A DNA stretch of 64,000 bases from Gigantopelta aegis (GCF_016097555.1 NC_054706.1:55639899-55703898), one strand, 5' to 3'. Shown: positions 1-12,104, numbered from the stretch's first letter. The notes: generated by a model not told the origin, from the letters alone. Numbers and translations are program-made.

Positions 1-543
1 CAGTCGAACACTTAAACTTAAAAAACAGAAGGCTCCAAACTTCCATTAAGCACGCAAGAATATTAACAGTCACGAAAACGTCTTTGTTTTAACTAAATTT
101 ATATGTTCTCAAAGTCTTTACTCACTTTTTTTTTCTTCTTTTTTTTGTTTCTCACTGAATGCAATATTGAAACACTCAAACCCGTTCTGCGGACCTTTTT
201 TTTTCAACGTATATTCTGATGTAATTCCGGCCGAAGGCTCCTAACTTCGATTAAACGTCTCTCTTGAAAAGCCATCGCAAGTTGACTCTTTTACTCGGAG
301 AGTATAACGCGTTCACAAATGACAAATCAAAGTTGTGGAATTGAGCAATGATCCACTTGAGCGCAATGGGCGAAAAGGCTGTTTCATTGGCAGGGCTGAC
401 GCTGTGCCGTTATCTCCACAAATACTCTGCAGCTCTTGCGTCTTCTTACAGTCGAGACTACTGCAAGGGCAGTCGAGTCTTGCACTGTTGAAACGAATCT
501 ATACTAGTATCGATTATCTGGGGGAAAAGCACGCTGAAGTTCG
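1..543. other. no gene seen
   Basis: AT-rich sequence with short T-runs. A short phrase around 'gaaggctcc..acttc.att' occurs twice, near 28-50 and 232-256. The frame over 335-718 is mostly CT repeat and is not a credible gene. Confidence 0.5.
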
Positions 544-549
544 TTCTCT

Positions 550-643
<94 letters not shown>
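544..643. repeat. (CT)n microsatellite
   Basis: About 100 bp of CT dinucleotide repeat with two small interruptions. The serine/leucine-rich frames across it are artefacts of the repeat. Confidence 0.95.
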
Positions 644-646
<3 letters not shown>

Positions 647-1186
647 TGCTCTAGTTTTTCGATTTTCGTCTTGCTGAGCTTCCAGGTAACATCACACCTG
701 CTTCTTACTGGCAGGTGAATTCAGTCTCGCGGGTTCATTAATTATGCATGTGTATTGACGTCATAGAAACAATGACGTCCGGTAATCCATTACCGCACCC
801 GGAGAGGCATCTATCTCCATAGGATATAATTATTATGGTTGTAATTCGCTACGGGGGGTCTCAGTGGTTTTAGAGTATTGTTTATTTCCCTTGCAGATCA
901 CACACAAATATTTTATATACATAATTGTCGGTGACAAATGGCGTATATTACGAGAATTGGCAATTACATTTAGTGAGAAAGTAGGTCACATGGAATGCAT
1001 GCTTTAAGTTAATCCAATTATCCTGCCGTTAAAGAACTAGAAGGACATTATAATAGTTATAATCTAAATGTCCAAATGTCCTTATAGCTCTCTAAATCGC
1101 TTAGCTTCATGTTCTATCACCGTTACTCAGGATTGTTTGTTATTTTTGTTTGGGGGGGAAGGCTCCTTTTCGCTCCCCCCCACCCC

Positions 1187-1190
<4 letters not shown>
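644..1190. other. no gene seen
   Basis: No coding frame or recognised repeat apart from short homopolymers. 'tgacgtcat' occurs near 760 and 'aatgacgtc' near 770, isolated CRE-like words with no gene beside them. Confidence 0.4.

Positions 1191-1267
<77 letters not shown>
1191..1267. repeat. (CT)n microsatellite
   Basis: Pure CT repeat of about 77 bp, directly after a short C-rich run. Confidence 0.95.
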
Positions 1268-1270
<3 letters not shown>

Positions 1271-1338
1271 GTACACATAAAACAGTTTAAAGTTAGTCTC
1301 TGGTATATTTTTAAATATTTAAGCAATTAGAATAACAC

Positions 1339-1470
1339 ATATATATATATATAGATATATATATATATATAATATATAATATGTTGTGTGTGTGTGCCGC
1401 GTGTGTGCCTGTGTGTGTGTGTGGTATGTTGTATGTTATGTAATGTATTGTGTGTTGTGTGGTGTATATA

Positions 1471-1517
<47 letters not shown>

Positions 1518-1535
1518 AATATATATATATATATT
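1339..1535. repeat. compound AT/GT microsatellite
   Basis: Alternating (AT)n, (GT)n and again (AT)n blocks. The rest of 1268-2310 is AT-rich and shows no gene. Confidence 0.9.
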
Positions 1536-1795
1536 GTTAATGTCATTCTTTGATATCCTTTATATTTTATTTATAAGCTATACTCTATTCCAGCAAACAT
1601 TGTATGTGATTTTGTCAATAATTCAAGTTTGGCTTCACATAAAAAGAAAAGGAAACTGCTCTAGGAAAACAAACAAAGTTCTATTTGTATGTGCAAATTG
1701 TGAAAAAATTGGTCAAGATATAAATAAAACTTCAATACTCACCCATAATGAAAAACATTATCTGCTCATGGAGTTTTAAATTATTATTTGTCGAT

Positions 1796-1885
1796 TTGTA
1801 TTGAAATCCTACACATACAAACAGATCACCATATACTAGTTTGTATTGAAATCCTACACATACAAAACAGATCACCATCTACTAG
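1796..1885. repeat. two-copy direct tandem repeat, ~44 bp
   Basis: A segment containing 'ttgaaatcctacacatacaa' and 'cagatcaccat.tactagt' occurs twice back to back, with one-base length differences. Confidence 0.85.
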
Positions 1886-2310
1886 TGTGTTTTGTTTACT
1901 GACACCACATTGATTTACCATCTATTAGAGACACGTTAACAAAAGAAAAATCAAACGTAGAGATTTGTAGGATAAACTAATGAAGAAAATACAAATTTAA
2001 ACTCCATGCCATTCTTCTCTTTTATTTACAGAATATTATTATTATTGACCAACGTTTTTACAATTTTCACATAAAAATAAAACATTTTGTGTCTTTTTTT
2101 TTAAATAGAATTGAAAAAATACTTAAAATATTTGCCGGTACGTGGTATAGATCACATTTAAATGTATGACCTACGGCTTTAGCTGGATTGCATTATTACG
2201 ATTATTGTAATCTTGTTTTCCAATTTACAAGTTTTATTATTACTATATCAGATATCTGAGCAATTTGTTCTTCCTGAATTTATTCGCAACTGTCAGCTTT
2301 TTCTGATCTC

Positions 2311-2375
2311 ATTTCATTTAATTTATACTTATTTTCGTGCTTGTATCCAATTAAGGTTCAAGCACACTGCCCTGG

Positions 2376-2435
<60 letters not shown>

Positions 2436-2590
2436 CAGCTACCTGGGCTAATGCCAGATGGTTAATGGTTAGTAATTAGTGTTTAGTGAGAGAAAAGTCG
2501 GTGGTGTAGCCATTGGGTCGGTAAACTCGCTTTTGGAGGGAGGCGGTACCGAGATGCGAACTCGATACCTACCATACTTAAGTCCGGTGG
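2311..2590 (-). repeat. SINE, type C, with internal (AC)n expansion
   Basis: Reverse-oriented copy of the element seen at 9620-9905 and 55995-56268. The 3' end (tttcatttaa..cttattttcgtgct) comes first on the plus strand, then the 'ctcagctacctgggct' module, then a tRNA-like head with a B-box-like word. A pure AC repeat (about 2379-2432) sits where the other copies have only 'gtgtgtgtgacc' or less. Confidence 0.75.
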
Positions 2591-2731
2591 CTTCCTGGTC
2601 TCAACGCAGTTAGCTGCTGGTTTATTATTGGCTTTAATCAGTACAGTCGGATCTTCATGGTTCAATCAGAAGTATAAATTGGTTCTTCCTGGTTTCAATC
2701 TGAACAAAAGGCTCACTGTAGTTTTAATAAC

Positions 2732-3040
2732 GTTTGTTTTGTTTAACGACACCGCTAGAGTAGATTTTTTTTTAATCGTCGGCTATTGGATATCAAACAG
2801 TTGGTGATATTGACATATAGGCTTAAAGGAAAGACGCTACATTTTCCCATAAGTAGCAAGGGATTTTTTATATGCACCAAACCACAGACAGTATAGTACA
2901 TACCACCATGGCCTTTGATATATCAGTCTTGGTGCACTGGTTGGAACGACAGATGGCCCAATAGGCCCACCGACCGTGATCGATCCCAGACCGACCGCGC
3001 ATCAAGCGAGCGCTTTACCACTGGGCGACTTTACGCCCTG
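2732..3040 (-). repeat. SINE, head 1, tail B
   Basis: Full-length reverse copy. The 3' tail 'gtttgttttgtttaacgaca' is at the left. The tRNA-like head, with A-box-like 'agcccagtggtaaagcgc' (degenerate here) and B-box-like 'ggatcgatccc', is at the right. Confidence 0.85.
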
Positions 3041-3328
3041 AGGTTATAATAAGAGCAACCGGCTCTTACTGATTTTAATCAGAGCAATAGAATCATCATG
3101 GTTTCATTTAGAACAACCGATTATTTGACATGACAATGATTGATTATTTTCGGAAGTTTAAAAAGTATTTTTTTGGGGGTGGGGTAAGGATGGGATAGGA
3201 CTCGATGGAGATTCAAATTCATGCAATAAATGATCGGGGTTTTCGGGGGTGGATTTGGGGGCTGCCTTTTATCAGATCTAGAACAAATTCTTCTTCTTCT
3301 TTTTGGAGGTTTTTTTTTTTTTTTTTTT

Positions 3329-3635
3329 AGCTCAGTTAATAGAGCACTTACCTCAGATTCTTGCGCCATAGGATCGAACCATCGGAGTGGACCCATTCTC
3401 TGATTGGTGTTATTCCGGTCCCAACCAGGCACCACGACTGGTATATCAAAGGCTGGTATGTGCTATCCTGAATGTGGGAAAATGCATATAAAAGATCCCT
3501 TGCTGCTAATGCAGCTAAAATGTAACGGGTTTCCTTTAAGACTACCAGTTAATATTACCTAATGTTGGACATCTAATAGCTAATGATTAATAAATCAATG
3601 TGCTCTAGTGGTGTCATTAAATAAAATAGACTTTA
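3329..3635 (+). repeat. SINE, tail B, variant tRNA head
   Basis: The head reads 'tagctcagttaatagagc' (A box) and 'aggatcgaacc' (B box). The body has 'gcatataaaagatcccttgc', and the tail is 'tgctctagtggtgtcattaa'. A T20 run precedes the head. Confidence 0.8.
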
Positions 3636-3985
3636 TTCTAGATTAACTGTACACATTGTATTGAACAGATAATCAAAATATGAGAAAATTAGTCTTCGTT
3701 GTTTTTCCTAGCTATTTGTTGCGTTACTTATGGATTCTGTCTGTCGGAGTTTTTATTAAAGGCCATTACATCGTACGATTCTCATTATTTGCCATCTAAT
3801 GTTTGTTTTTTTGTAGATATTATTGCTATAATGACTTCCCAGAACATTGAATAATGGTTGTTTTAATAGCATATTTTGCACGTTTATGCTCAAAACAACA
3901 TTTTCAGCGTGTCAAACGGAAATTGTTACCATAATTGAAATACCATTTAAGAATTTTGTTTGGGTTTTAATGTTTTCCTTTTTGC

Positions 3986-4040
3986 GATATAAAATGTGCT
4001 GCGTGCGTCGTTAAATAAAATAATTGTCCTTCCTTCCCTT
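3986..4040 (+). repeat. SINE tail A, 5'-truncated fragment
   Basis: Only the last ~50 bp of a tail-A SINE is present ('gcgtgcgtcgttaaataaaa' followed by the ccttcctt run). Confidence 0.7.
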
Positions 4041-4235
4041 TCTTCCAAAATAAATTCAGTTGGTGCTTGTTGTTTTTTCATATTTTCTAGCTTATTAGGT
4101 TGGTTTGTTTCCTCATTTATTATCTATAGGCGGCGTCTTCTTCTTCATCATCATCTTCTTCTTCTTCTTCATTGGTTTTCTTGCCTTTTATTCGTAGTTT
4201 ATTTTCGGTTTCGTTTTGTTGTTTTGTTGCTGTTG

Positions 4236-4274
<39 letters not shown>

Positions 4275-4974
4275 GTGGGGGGGATTGTTTTAGCTTTTGT
4301 TTATTTATTGGAAATTTTAGGTAGGGGTTTGCGTGCGAGAATTTGGAAGGGATTTGTGATGAGGTTTTTTTTCTTCTTCAGTTTTACGTATAATATTCTA
4401 TTCGCATTCTAGATTCACGCCAGCAAACAATCAATGTCGTAATACATTAATTTCTCACACTGGTCATATCGACCTCACGTCTAAGTACAAGAATTATTGT
4501 TATAAGCGAAATATTGCACTTGAACCACATGTGACCGCGAAAACAAAATAAGCTATATCTCCCGAAGAGTGGAATAAATATCGGTGTCTAATTCCGTCTC
4601 ATCTTCTCTCGACAAGTTGCATGTCCATAATGATTCAATGATTAGCAAGCCTGATTTATATTCATTATAACGCATACATATATAGACGCCAGGAATAAAA
4701 CGACTCGTTAATAACAATGGCAATACGCACGCATGCAGTGAGGTATGTATAATTCACAAACGAACAGAGCGAGAATAAATACCAAGCAGTCATTTAGAGA
4801 TACGTGCGTGAAACTTTATCTCTTTTTTTGTGCTTTGTTTCGTTCTGTTTCGATTTTTTTCTGTTAAATATTATTTTGTTATATATGTATATGTATGTAT
4901 GTATATATATTGTTATCTATCAATTAGCCAATACTAAACGAAACTTAAAGCCACAGCTCGCAATCCACACACAC
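4041..4974. other. no gene seen; long poly-T
   Basis: T- and TTC-rich sequence with a ~33-bp T-run at 4241-4273 followed by G8. The 138-residue frame over 3996-4412 is a low-complexity translation. No motif is recognised. Confidence 0.5.
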
Positions 4975-5085
4975 ACACCAACTCCATCCCTGTCATGGTC
5001 AGAACTCTCTGGCGAAGTCAGAGGTTGTGCCCACGACAGGCGTGCCTGAACAGTTCTTTGATGGAAGCATGCCAAAAATTACCCA
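4975..5085 (+). repeat. retroelement 3'-end module (fragment)
   Basis: Contains 'ctctggcgaagtcagaggtt' and 'acgacaggcgtgcctga'. The same module closes the element at 52118-52205 and recurs at 49150-49245 and, reversed, at 34745-34836. It is probably the structured 3' end of a non-LTR element or a SINE that shares its tail. Confidence 0.55.
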
Positions 5086-5156
5086 CACCCACAACGTGAA
5101 ACTGTGTTGCTATTGTAGAACTTGTATGACTGGCCGTATGAATACAGCGTTCAGGG

Positions 5157-5460
5157 TTCGTGATGTAGCCCAGTGGTAAAGCGCTGACTTGATGCGCGGT
5201 CGGTCAAGGATCGATCCTCGTCGGTGGGCCCATTGGGCTCTATCTCGTTCCAGCAAGTGCTCCACAACTGGTGTCTGTGGGATGCTGCATATAAAAGATC
5301 CACTGGTGTTAATCGGAAAGAGTAGCTCATTGCGTGGCGGCAGCGGGTTTCCTATCTTATTATCTGCATGGTCATTAACCATATGTCAAACACTATATAA
5401 CCGTAATCAAAATATGTTGAGTGCGTTGTTAAATAAAACTTTCTTCCCTTCCTTTGCATC
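5157..5460 (+). repeat. SINE, head 1, tail A
   Basis: Near-complete forward copy. The A box is 'tagcccagtggtaaagcgct', the B-box-like word is 'ggatcgatcc', and the body has 'gcatataaaagatccactgg'. The tail is 'gagtgcgttgttaaataaaa' plus ttcc repeats. Confidence 0.9.
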
Positions 5461-5527
5461 GTTTAATCTGAATAGATACTGAGTGTGTACATTAGTTATA
5501 GACTATTATAAGAAGAAAAGTCAAACA

Positions 5528-5683
5528 ATATGCATCAGCCCACAGACAGGATACCACATATCACGGTCTTTGATATTCCAGTCGTGGTGCACTGGTTGGA
5601 ACGAGAAATAGTCCAATGGGCCCATCGATGCCAAACCGACCGCGCATCAAGCGAGCGCTTTGCCACTGGGCTACGTCCCTCCG
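5528..5683 (-). repeat. SINE, head 1, 5' half only
   Basis: Reverse copy of the tRNA-like head and first body module. The tail is missing. Confidence 0.8.
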
Positions 5684-5884
5684 CTTGTCTATCAGCGAAT
5701 ATTCAGAAGGTAATGAAGGGACTATCCTGAGTTTTATGCTGTTGTAACACATTTGCGACAGACATAGTATTTTAGATAAAAAAAAAAAAAGCCTTACCTA
5801 TTGCAAATATTTTCTGGTTTAGAATATCTGTATAAACAAGGTGTTTTGTTGTCCTAATGTTGGTAGTAGCCCAAACCAGAGAGA

Positions 5885-6200
5885 TGTTATTACCAGAGTG
5901 TTTTTTTCGGTATTGTCAGTATCATATATATTAGGAATACAAATTGTATTATGCGAGCCTCTTATTTTTATTCCAAATATATGATATTGACGATACCGAA
6001 ACACACGAGGGTAACAATCTATTTTATCATATAATCTGAAGCTTAATACAACGTGTTTTTGTAAACTGTATACACAACTTTAATTTCAGTCCGCCATTAC
6101 TAGATATTCAACTGACGTAAGAATATGTGGCGCGGTGTCATTTTGAATGTAAATGACGTCAAAATCGAATGGCGTCATTTTGGATGTCCTTACATCAAAA
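5885..6200. repeat. dispersed repeat, copy 1
   Basis: Shares about 300 bp with 13747-14040: 'ttattaccagagtgtttttt', 'tttttattcc.aatatatgat', 'aacgtgtttttgt..a.tgta' and 'cgaatggcgtcattttggat'. Pieces of the same family recur reversed near 44860-44890 and 58765-58800. Family unknown. The segment just upstream (5813-5875) resembles the core of the TTAA MITEs at 29910 and 43650. Confidence 0.7.
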
Positions 6201-6539
6201 TAAAGTAGTGCATAACGTCTTTTTGTTTTCTGAACGCTGGACAGTTTTCGGTGTAAAATTGCTATTGAAATGTTTTCATTTGATGACTATGAATGCATAC
6301 GTCAGTTATGGAGTGTCACCTTAGTACGTTTGCTTAAATGCCAATAAACCTAGTGCCGTGACATCGATTAATTTGCAAAGTTATTAAATTCTTAAGGTAT
6401 GTGATCTGAAAAATATCACACACTTTGATTTGCACTGAAAATGTAAGATATTATATGATAAATATACAATGAATATACAGACACTGGTATTCTAAACAAA
6501 CAAAACTGTATTTAAAATGTGATTATACTCATCAAAAAG

Positions 6540-6815
6540 GATCGCTTGAGGTGTTTGCGTCGCAGGATCGAACCACCTCGGTGGATCCACTCAACTGATT
6601 GGGTTTTCTCTCGTTCTAACCAGTGCACCACAACTGGTCAAATGCCGTGGTATGTGCTTTCCTGTCTGTGGGAAAGTGCATATAAAGAAAAAGGAAAAAT
6701 GTAGTGAGTTTCCTCTGATGACCACGTGTCAGAATTACCAAATGTTTGACATCCAATAGCCGATGTTTAATAAAACAATGTGCTCTAGTGGTGTCGTTAA
6801 ACAAAACAAACTTGA
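6540..6815 (+). repeat. SINE, tail B
   Basis: Forward copy with a degenerate head ('gtcgcaggatcgaacc'), body 'agtgcatataaagaaaaagg', and tail 'gctctagtggtgtcgttaaa' followed by 'caaaacaaactt'. Confidence 0.85.
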
Positions 6816-7009
6816 ACAAACTCAAGCCAGTCATACTGAGTTTTTTTAGTATGTGGGTGTTAGTTGATTTTTGTAGATGTTTGTTTTCTTTCCTATTACA
6901 TGGGATCCACGAAGAACCATGGAATTAAAACTATTTATATGCATTACACAATGTGAAAAGACATATATTGCAGCCACACGTGGGCGATTCACTCCGATCG
7001 ATAGCAAAA

Positions 7010-7211
7010 CAAGTTGATGTTGTTTAATGATACCACTGGAGCACTTTGATTTATTAATCATCGGCTTTTGAATGTCAAACATTTGGTAATTCTGACATAT
7101 AGTCTTAAAGAGGAAATGCTACATTTTCCCATTAGTAGTAAAGTGGAAAAAGAAATAGCCCAATGAGTCCACCGACGGGGATCGATCCCAGACCGACCGC
7201 GCATCAGGCGA
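7010..7211 (-). repeat. SINE, head 1, tail B, internally deleted
   Basis: Reverse copy. The tail-B module is joined directly to the tRNA-like head, and the 'gatcccttgctgct' to 'cagtcgtggtgcac' body section is missing. Confidence 0.8.
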
Positions 7212-8269
7212 ATCCGATCAATAACAAATAGCAATTATATACATATTCTTGTTGACACGATAATATATCATTTTCATGACATACCTCTGCGCGGACAGTC
7301 TCCCAGAAATATGAAGAACGAATTAATTATCGCATTCAAAGTCGTATCTTTGTAGAAGGCGGAATCAAAAGGGTTTTGTGACGAGGTCATGATTGCTCCC
7401 AAGACAAGACAAGCTCTACGTTTACACGACCACCACACATAATAAAATTACACCACTTTGAAATATTACATCAGTGTGGCGTTGAAAATATTTATTGCCA
7501 TTCTTAACCCCTGGACAGTAACAGTCTGATTGAGATAGATGGCCACCATGGGGATCGTTAGTATGGATGTATCCGTGTCACTTTTGACATCAGCTTTTAA
7601 CGTGAACAAACGACTTTGCAGCAAAAAGCAAACACGGTGAATGAACTCTGTATAGTGAGTGCTTTGTAGATTAATTGCATTATCTGGTGTGTCAAGGCAT
7701 TCTGTAATATTATATAGTATCAATGTGAAATTTCATATTGGCAAATATGAGGCAATGTTCTTGCATTCAATGTTTGGATTCTTTGGCGTCGAAAGTATCG
7801 TGGAAAACCGTGAACCGGGCTACCCCATAAACTGGTCTATTTACGTTTGACTTGTTTTTAAGGAATTTGCATACGATTGAAACCTGACATCAAAATACTT
7901 TTGTTGAATGAAGAAAACCTTCCCCAAAACAAAGTGCACAAATGAGGAAAAGACAAGTAGACATTCAAAATAGTTTTATACATAGGAAAATGTATACACG
8001 ACCGCCATTTTGAACTCTGCCGCACTATATTAAATGGCTGGTAATGTTAAACAAACCTAAATAAACAAGTTTCACATCATTGTCATTGTCAAAGTCTCAT
8101 CTGCTTCGCAGAATCATTGCATAAGAGATTCATTCCCAGTCTGGAGCTCCACGCGGTAAGACGTGTTTGTTTCGCTTGTGCACACTGCACGTGCTTTCGT
8201 GTGCTCGACTTGGGGGTCCTTCATTTCGTTGTTTTTGTCAGCGAAATGAAGTTATCTACTGGGATGTAT
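7212..8269. other. no gene seen
   Basis: Mixed-composition DNA with no recognised protein family. A minus frame (7466-7723) and a plus frame (7659-7850) are open but show no motif, compositional signature or plausible splice context. Confidence 0.4.
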
Positions 8270-9081
8270 GCGGCCATTGGAACTGATTGAACGCTGGAAC
8301 GCTTCTCGTTTCGATAGTCTGCACCACCAGGTTGGATTCTTTTTCAGCGAGATTCCTCGCCTCCACGTTTTTCTCCGTCTGACTATGTTGACTTGTTTTT
8401 TCGTGACTCGTCTGACGGCCATTCTGGTTGTTCGCGTTTAGTCTCTACATGTCCGAGCCTGTCCTAGCAGCACTGGAAGATTGACCGCCCCACTCTAAGA
8501 AGAAATAGGAAGCGGGGTCGGCCCCTACTACTCTTTTTTTAGACTTTACATTGTTTTATAGTGATACCATCTCGTATCCTCCGGAGTCGGGCCCGTCTGC
8601 ACCACTATACCAACCCATGACGACTGGACTATATCCTAGTCTGATACTCTACTCGTTCAGACGGATCCGGCTTCTCAAGATCTGTATTTCAGCACAGCAC
8701 TACACCTTCAACGTCTATCGACTGTCAATCTAGGGGTTTTCTTGACGGGATGCAACCCATCTCGTCCCTTTAAGCTGTGCACCCAAACGGCCTTAACGAG
8801 GCCACTCGCGTGGACATATCGATCGGACTTTAAACGTTTAGATCTGCGTTCAAAATTTTATGTCGAAATTACTTCTTTTTTTGTAATATTATTAAATAGT
8901 CCGATTCTCTCTTCTTTCTCTTATTTAATTTTGGACTGTCCTTCTAAAATGCTCCAAATTATATAAATATTCGGCCGAGCAGTCAATTCTTTTTTATTTT
9001 TGGCTTGTAACTTTTTTCTTTTTTTTCTTTAATCTATTAACTTTTTTACTAATTGCTATTTTCAAAATTCTGCCCATTTTC

Positions 9082-9124
<43 letters not shown>

Positions 9125-9236
9125 ATCCCGAGTCAGGCCACCGATCTTATCGGAGGTCGGACTCGGGATGGGCGTGTTCGAAATCCTAGTGGTATATGGG
9201 CACGTTAAACTAGTTATCATCATCATCATCATAAGA
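8270..9236 (+). mobile_element. retroelement 3' region, old copy
   Basis: The last part matches the 3' region at 51950-52205 in order: 'ggccgagcagtcaa', then 'aattctgccca', a C-rich block, a stem-like 'cccgagtcaggcc..ggtcggactcggg' and 'gtggtatatgggcacgtt'. It ends in (ATC)n. The upstream GC-richer part shows no readable protein. This looks like a 3' fragment of a non-LTR-type element ending in a short tandem repeat. The exact family is not assigned. Confidence 0.5.
9083..9121. repeat. poly-C run (~39 bp)
   Basis: An uninterrupted C-run inside the retroelement 3' region, at the position where 52085-52105 has a short C-rich stretch. Run length is likely unreliable in any assembly. Confidence 0.9.
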
Positions 9237-9619
9237 GATTTGGTGACGTCCCGTGACACGCGTCACTCTTGAAAAACAATAGACCGGTTTCCGGGAGTAG
9301 CTGAAAAATGTCAACATTAGACTACGACATGTATTTAATCTCTTCATAACAGAAACTGGCATGGATATTAACATTTGTTGGTTGATTTTGACAATAAAGT
9401 GAAGGTAAAACATTATGTCATCAAATCGATTGTACATTACAATGCGCGTGTGTAGAAACCATTTCCCGTTAATAGGCCGGTTCATGTTACTAGTAGTTAA
9501 TTGTGTATGGGTTTGCGTAATGGATTCGAGCATGTTCCTGAACTTTACATACTGTCATCTAAATGACAGACATCTGCTGTCTGAAATGCGTATATATTCA
9601 CATATTAGACTAACTAGAG

Positions 9620-9905
9620 CCCACCAGCCACGGTGGTGTCGAGGTTAAGACATTGGACATAAGGCTGGTAGGTACAGGGTTCGCAGCCCGTTACCGGCTC
9701 CCATCCAGGGCGAGTTTTAACGACTCAGTGGGTAGGTGTAAGACCACTCCACCCTCTTCTCTCTCTCATTAACCACTAACCACTAGCAACTAACCCACTG
9801 TCCTGGACAGACAGCCCAGATAGCTGAGGTGTGTGTGACCAGGACAGCGTGTTTGAACCTTAATTGGATATAAGCACGAACATAAGTTGAAATGAAATGG
9901 AATTA
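9620..9905 (+). repeat. SINE, type C
   Basis: tRNA-like head ('gtgtcgaggttaag', 'agggttcgcagccc'), middle module with 'aaccactaaccactagcaac' and 'gacagcccagatagctgagg', and 3' end 'taattggatataagcacgaa' then 'agttgaaatgaaatgg'. The same order occurs at 55995-56268. Confidence 0.85.
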
Positions 9906-9939
9906 GAGCCAAAAGATATACTCATATACCATTCTCACG

Positions 9940-10243
9940 TTAAACAAAACACCATTAGAGCAAATTGATTTATTAATTATTGGATGTATATTTCGGTTAT
10001 TGATGTCAAACATTTGGTAATTTAGACATTTTTAGAGAGGAAATCCGCTAAATTTTTTCATTAGTAGTAAGCGATTTTTTTATGCACCATCCCACAGACA
10101 GGATAGCACATACCACGGCCTTTGATATACCAGTCGTGGTGCACTTATTGGTATGTGAAATATCCCAATAGGCGCCGACATGGATCGATCCCAGACCGAC
10201 TGCGCATCAAGTGAGCGTTTTACACTAGGCTACATTCCGCCCT
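9940..10243 (-). repeat. SINE, head 1, tail B (duplicated locus 1)
   Basis: Reverse copy sharing private variants and both flanks with 12105-12423, so the two are products of one local duplication and not independent insertions. Confidence 0.85.
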
Positions 10244-10291
10244 GCATATACAAAACCTGGAGGTAACGTCTTCTGATTCTAATAGATCTAT

Positions 10292-10294
<3 letters not shown>

Positions 10295-10367
<73 letters not shown>

Positions 10368-10391
10368 CTCTCTCTCTGTCTCTCTCTCTCT
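10295..10391. repeat. (CT)n microsatellite
   Basis: About 95 bp of CT repeat with a few interruptions at the right end. It begins just where the 9860-10290 / 12008-12470 duplication stops matching. Confidence 0.95.
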
Positions 10392-10892
10392 TTCTTACAT
10401 TATGTAAATTAAAAGCCATTCTGGAAATAACATCCCAAGCTGTCCAAAATAAACTCCAGTCCATCCTCATTGTAAATGTAGATAGGTAATTTCTATACAA
10501 TGTATATACGAGCAAACTCGTAGTAAAACGGCTATTACGTTATTCTACCCAAGAAATCAAACACCCATTTAGTTTCATAATCTTGCCTTTCACGACTTAA
10601 TTACTTTTATCTGAAATGTGTGTTAATGGAAGCGACGATAAAAACCTGAACATCGTCGAGAGTGATTACCACAGCAAATCGAAGCCATTTAATAACAGGA
10701 CACGTAGAATTCCACGGACCATTATGGATAGGAGTTTTGTCCCTACAAGATCAATTGAAAATGACCACTGGTCTTAATGGCGAGTCTGTGGCGAGAAGAA
10801 GGGCTCTAATTCGTCTTGAACAGAATGGAATTTCTTCGTGCATTCGGACATAATTGGACTGATGACATGTGGCACGTAGCTGCTGCCGTTCC

Positions 10893-10901
10893 GTGTGTGT
10901 G

Positions 10902-10970
<69 letters not shown>
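10893..10970. repeat. (GT)n(AT)n microsatellite
   Basis: GT repeat passing into a ~55-bp AT repeat. The sequence 10392-10892 before it has no recognised gene. Confidence 0.95.
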
Positions 10971-10974
<4 letters not shown>

Positions 10975-11265
10975 TTTACTCCAGTTTGGTCGAAGTGTTA
11001 AATATACGGTAGAAACAGATGATAGAGTCACTAATTACCTGCCTTTTACCGGTAACAAGGAAAACATGGTCACTTGGCAATACACATAAAAGTGCTCGAA
11101 ATACAGAAGTCATATTACGATATACAACTTACAATATGATAAAATAACTGTTTATAACTTGTGTTTATCCAAGTTTAATTAAATGACCAACTGTATCGGG
11201 GTACTGGAGTTGAGTCTTTGCTCCAGTCTGCAGTTGTGCTTTGAGACGCACCAGTCTGTTATCTA

Positions 11266-11745
11266 TTACTCGATACATTCTTTTCCTGGGGGTGGGGTGG
11301 GGGCAGCCCCAAATTCGATTTGCATCATCTTTGACCACTCGGCTTTCTCGATTCCCTTAAAGACAGCCATCTCTAAATCAGTATGAAATAATTGTGGATC
11401 TAATGGACGATTCACCACTTGTTTGACGTGAGTATTCAGACTGTCAAAGAATCTGACGTATGTAGTGATCTGTCGGTCAGGTTGCAGTGCAAAGACACGG
11501 GAGTAGGTATGAGATCCAGAACGAACATGCAGTATGTAAAGCTGGTGCCACAGAGCGGGGAAAGATGAAAATGTTCCGTCCATGTACACCGTTTCCGCAG
11601 TCTGTAGAGCTGTCAACTTGTCATCGGTGGCAAAAGCAACCATTTTGTCGTCATCGCCGTCTGTGAAAAGTAGGAAGTGTTTGCCATCTCTGGTTTCTGT
11701 CCATGATGCATGTAAGTCCAACTGTGAACGGGTCTGTCGTCCCAT
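11266..11745 (-). pseudogene. MULE-type transposase fragment
   Basis: The 159-residue frame reads like the core of a Mutator-like (MULE) DDE transposase. 'YMDGTFSSFPALWHQLYILH' (about residues 54-73) carries the first catalytic Asp in its usual D-G-T-F setting. It is followed by 'YSRVFALQPD' and, near residues 124-133, 'FHTDLEMAVF' with the second Asp. The zinc-finger and DNA-binding N-terminus and the C-terminal catalytic Glu region are absent, so it is about a quarter to a third of a normal MULE transposase. No terminal inverted repeats were seen. It lies in repeat-rich DNA between a microsatellite and SINE copies and is most likely a dead fragment, although capture into a host exon cannot be excluded. 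The family call rests on motif order only. Confidence 0.75.
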
Positions 11746-12007
11746 TTTTCGAAAACAATAGAGTGGTTACTTGAAATGACAGTCTAGCTTTAGCAAAAAT
11801 ATATCGACAGCAAGAGAGTGGCGTGACCATCGTCATAATGGCACACGGTAATAATATGTATCTGCTTTGTTTTCAAAACAACCTGAGGCGGATCCTGGAG
11901 GGACAAGGGGACCACCACTCCTAAACACATTCAAGTGCATTTTCTAGTTAAAAAAAGTCACTGGGTTGCACTTTTCACGAGTTGGTCGATAAGCCCTTTT
12001 TCTCTTA

Positions 12008-12060
12008 GCCACCCTAATTGGATATAAACACGAAAATAAGTTGAAATGAAATGGAATTAG
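12008..12060 (+). repeat. SINE type C, 3'-end fragment
   Basis: 'taattggatataaacacgaa' and 'agttgaaatgaaatggaatt' match the end of the copy at 9620-9905 and continue into the same flank. Confidence 0.8.
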
Positions 12061-12104
12061 AGCCAAAAGATATACTCATATACCATTCTCACGTTAAACA
12101 AATT

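Noticed and set aside
335-718. 127-aa serine/leucine-rich frame
   Set aside because: More than half is translated (CT)n. The same applies to the frames at 1068-1330 and 13573-13867.
5157-5235. tRNA gene
   Set aside because: A- and B-box-like words are present, but no cloverleaf closes and the sequence continues into a SINE body. The same holds for all head 1 and head 2 copies.
9415-9648. 77-aa frame beside a SINE
   Set aside because: No motif. It overlaps an antisense frame of similar length, and its end is inside the SINE head.
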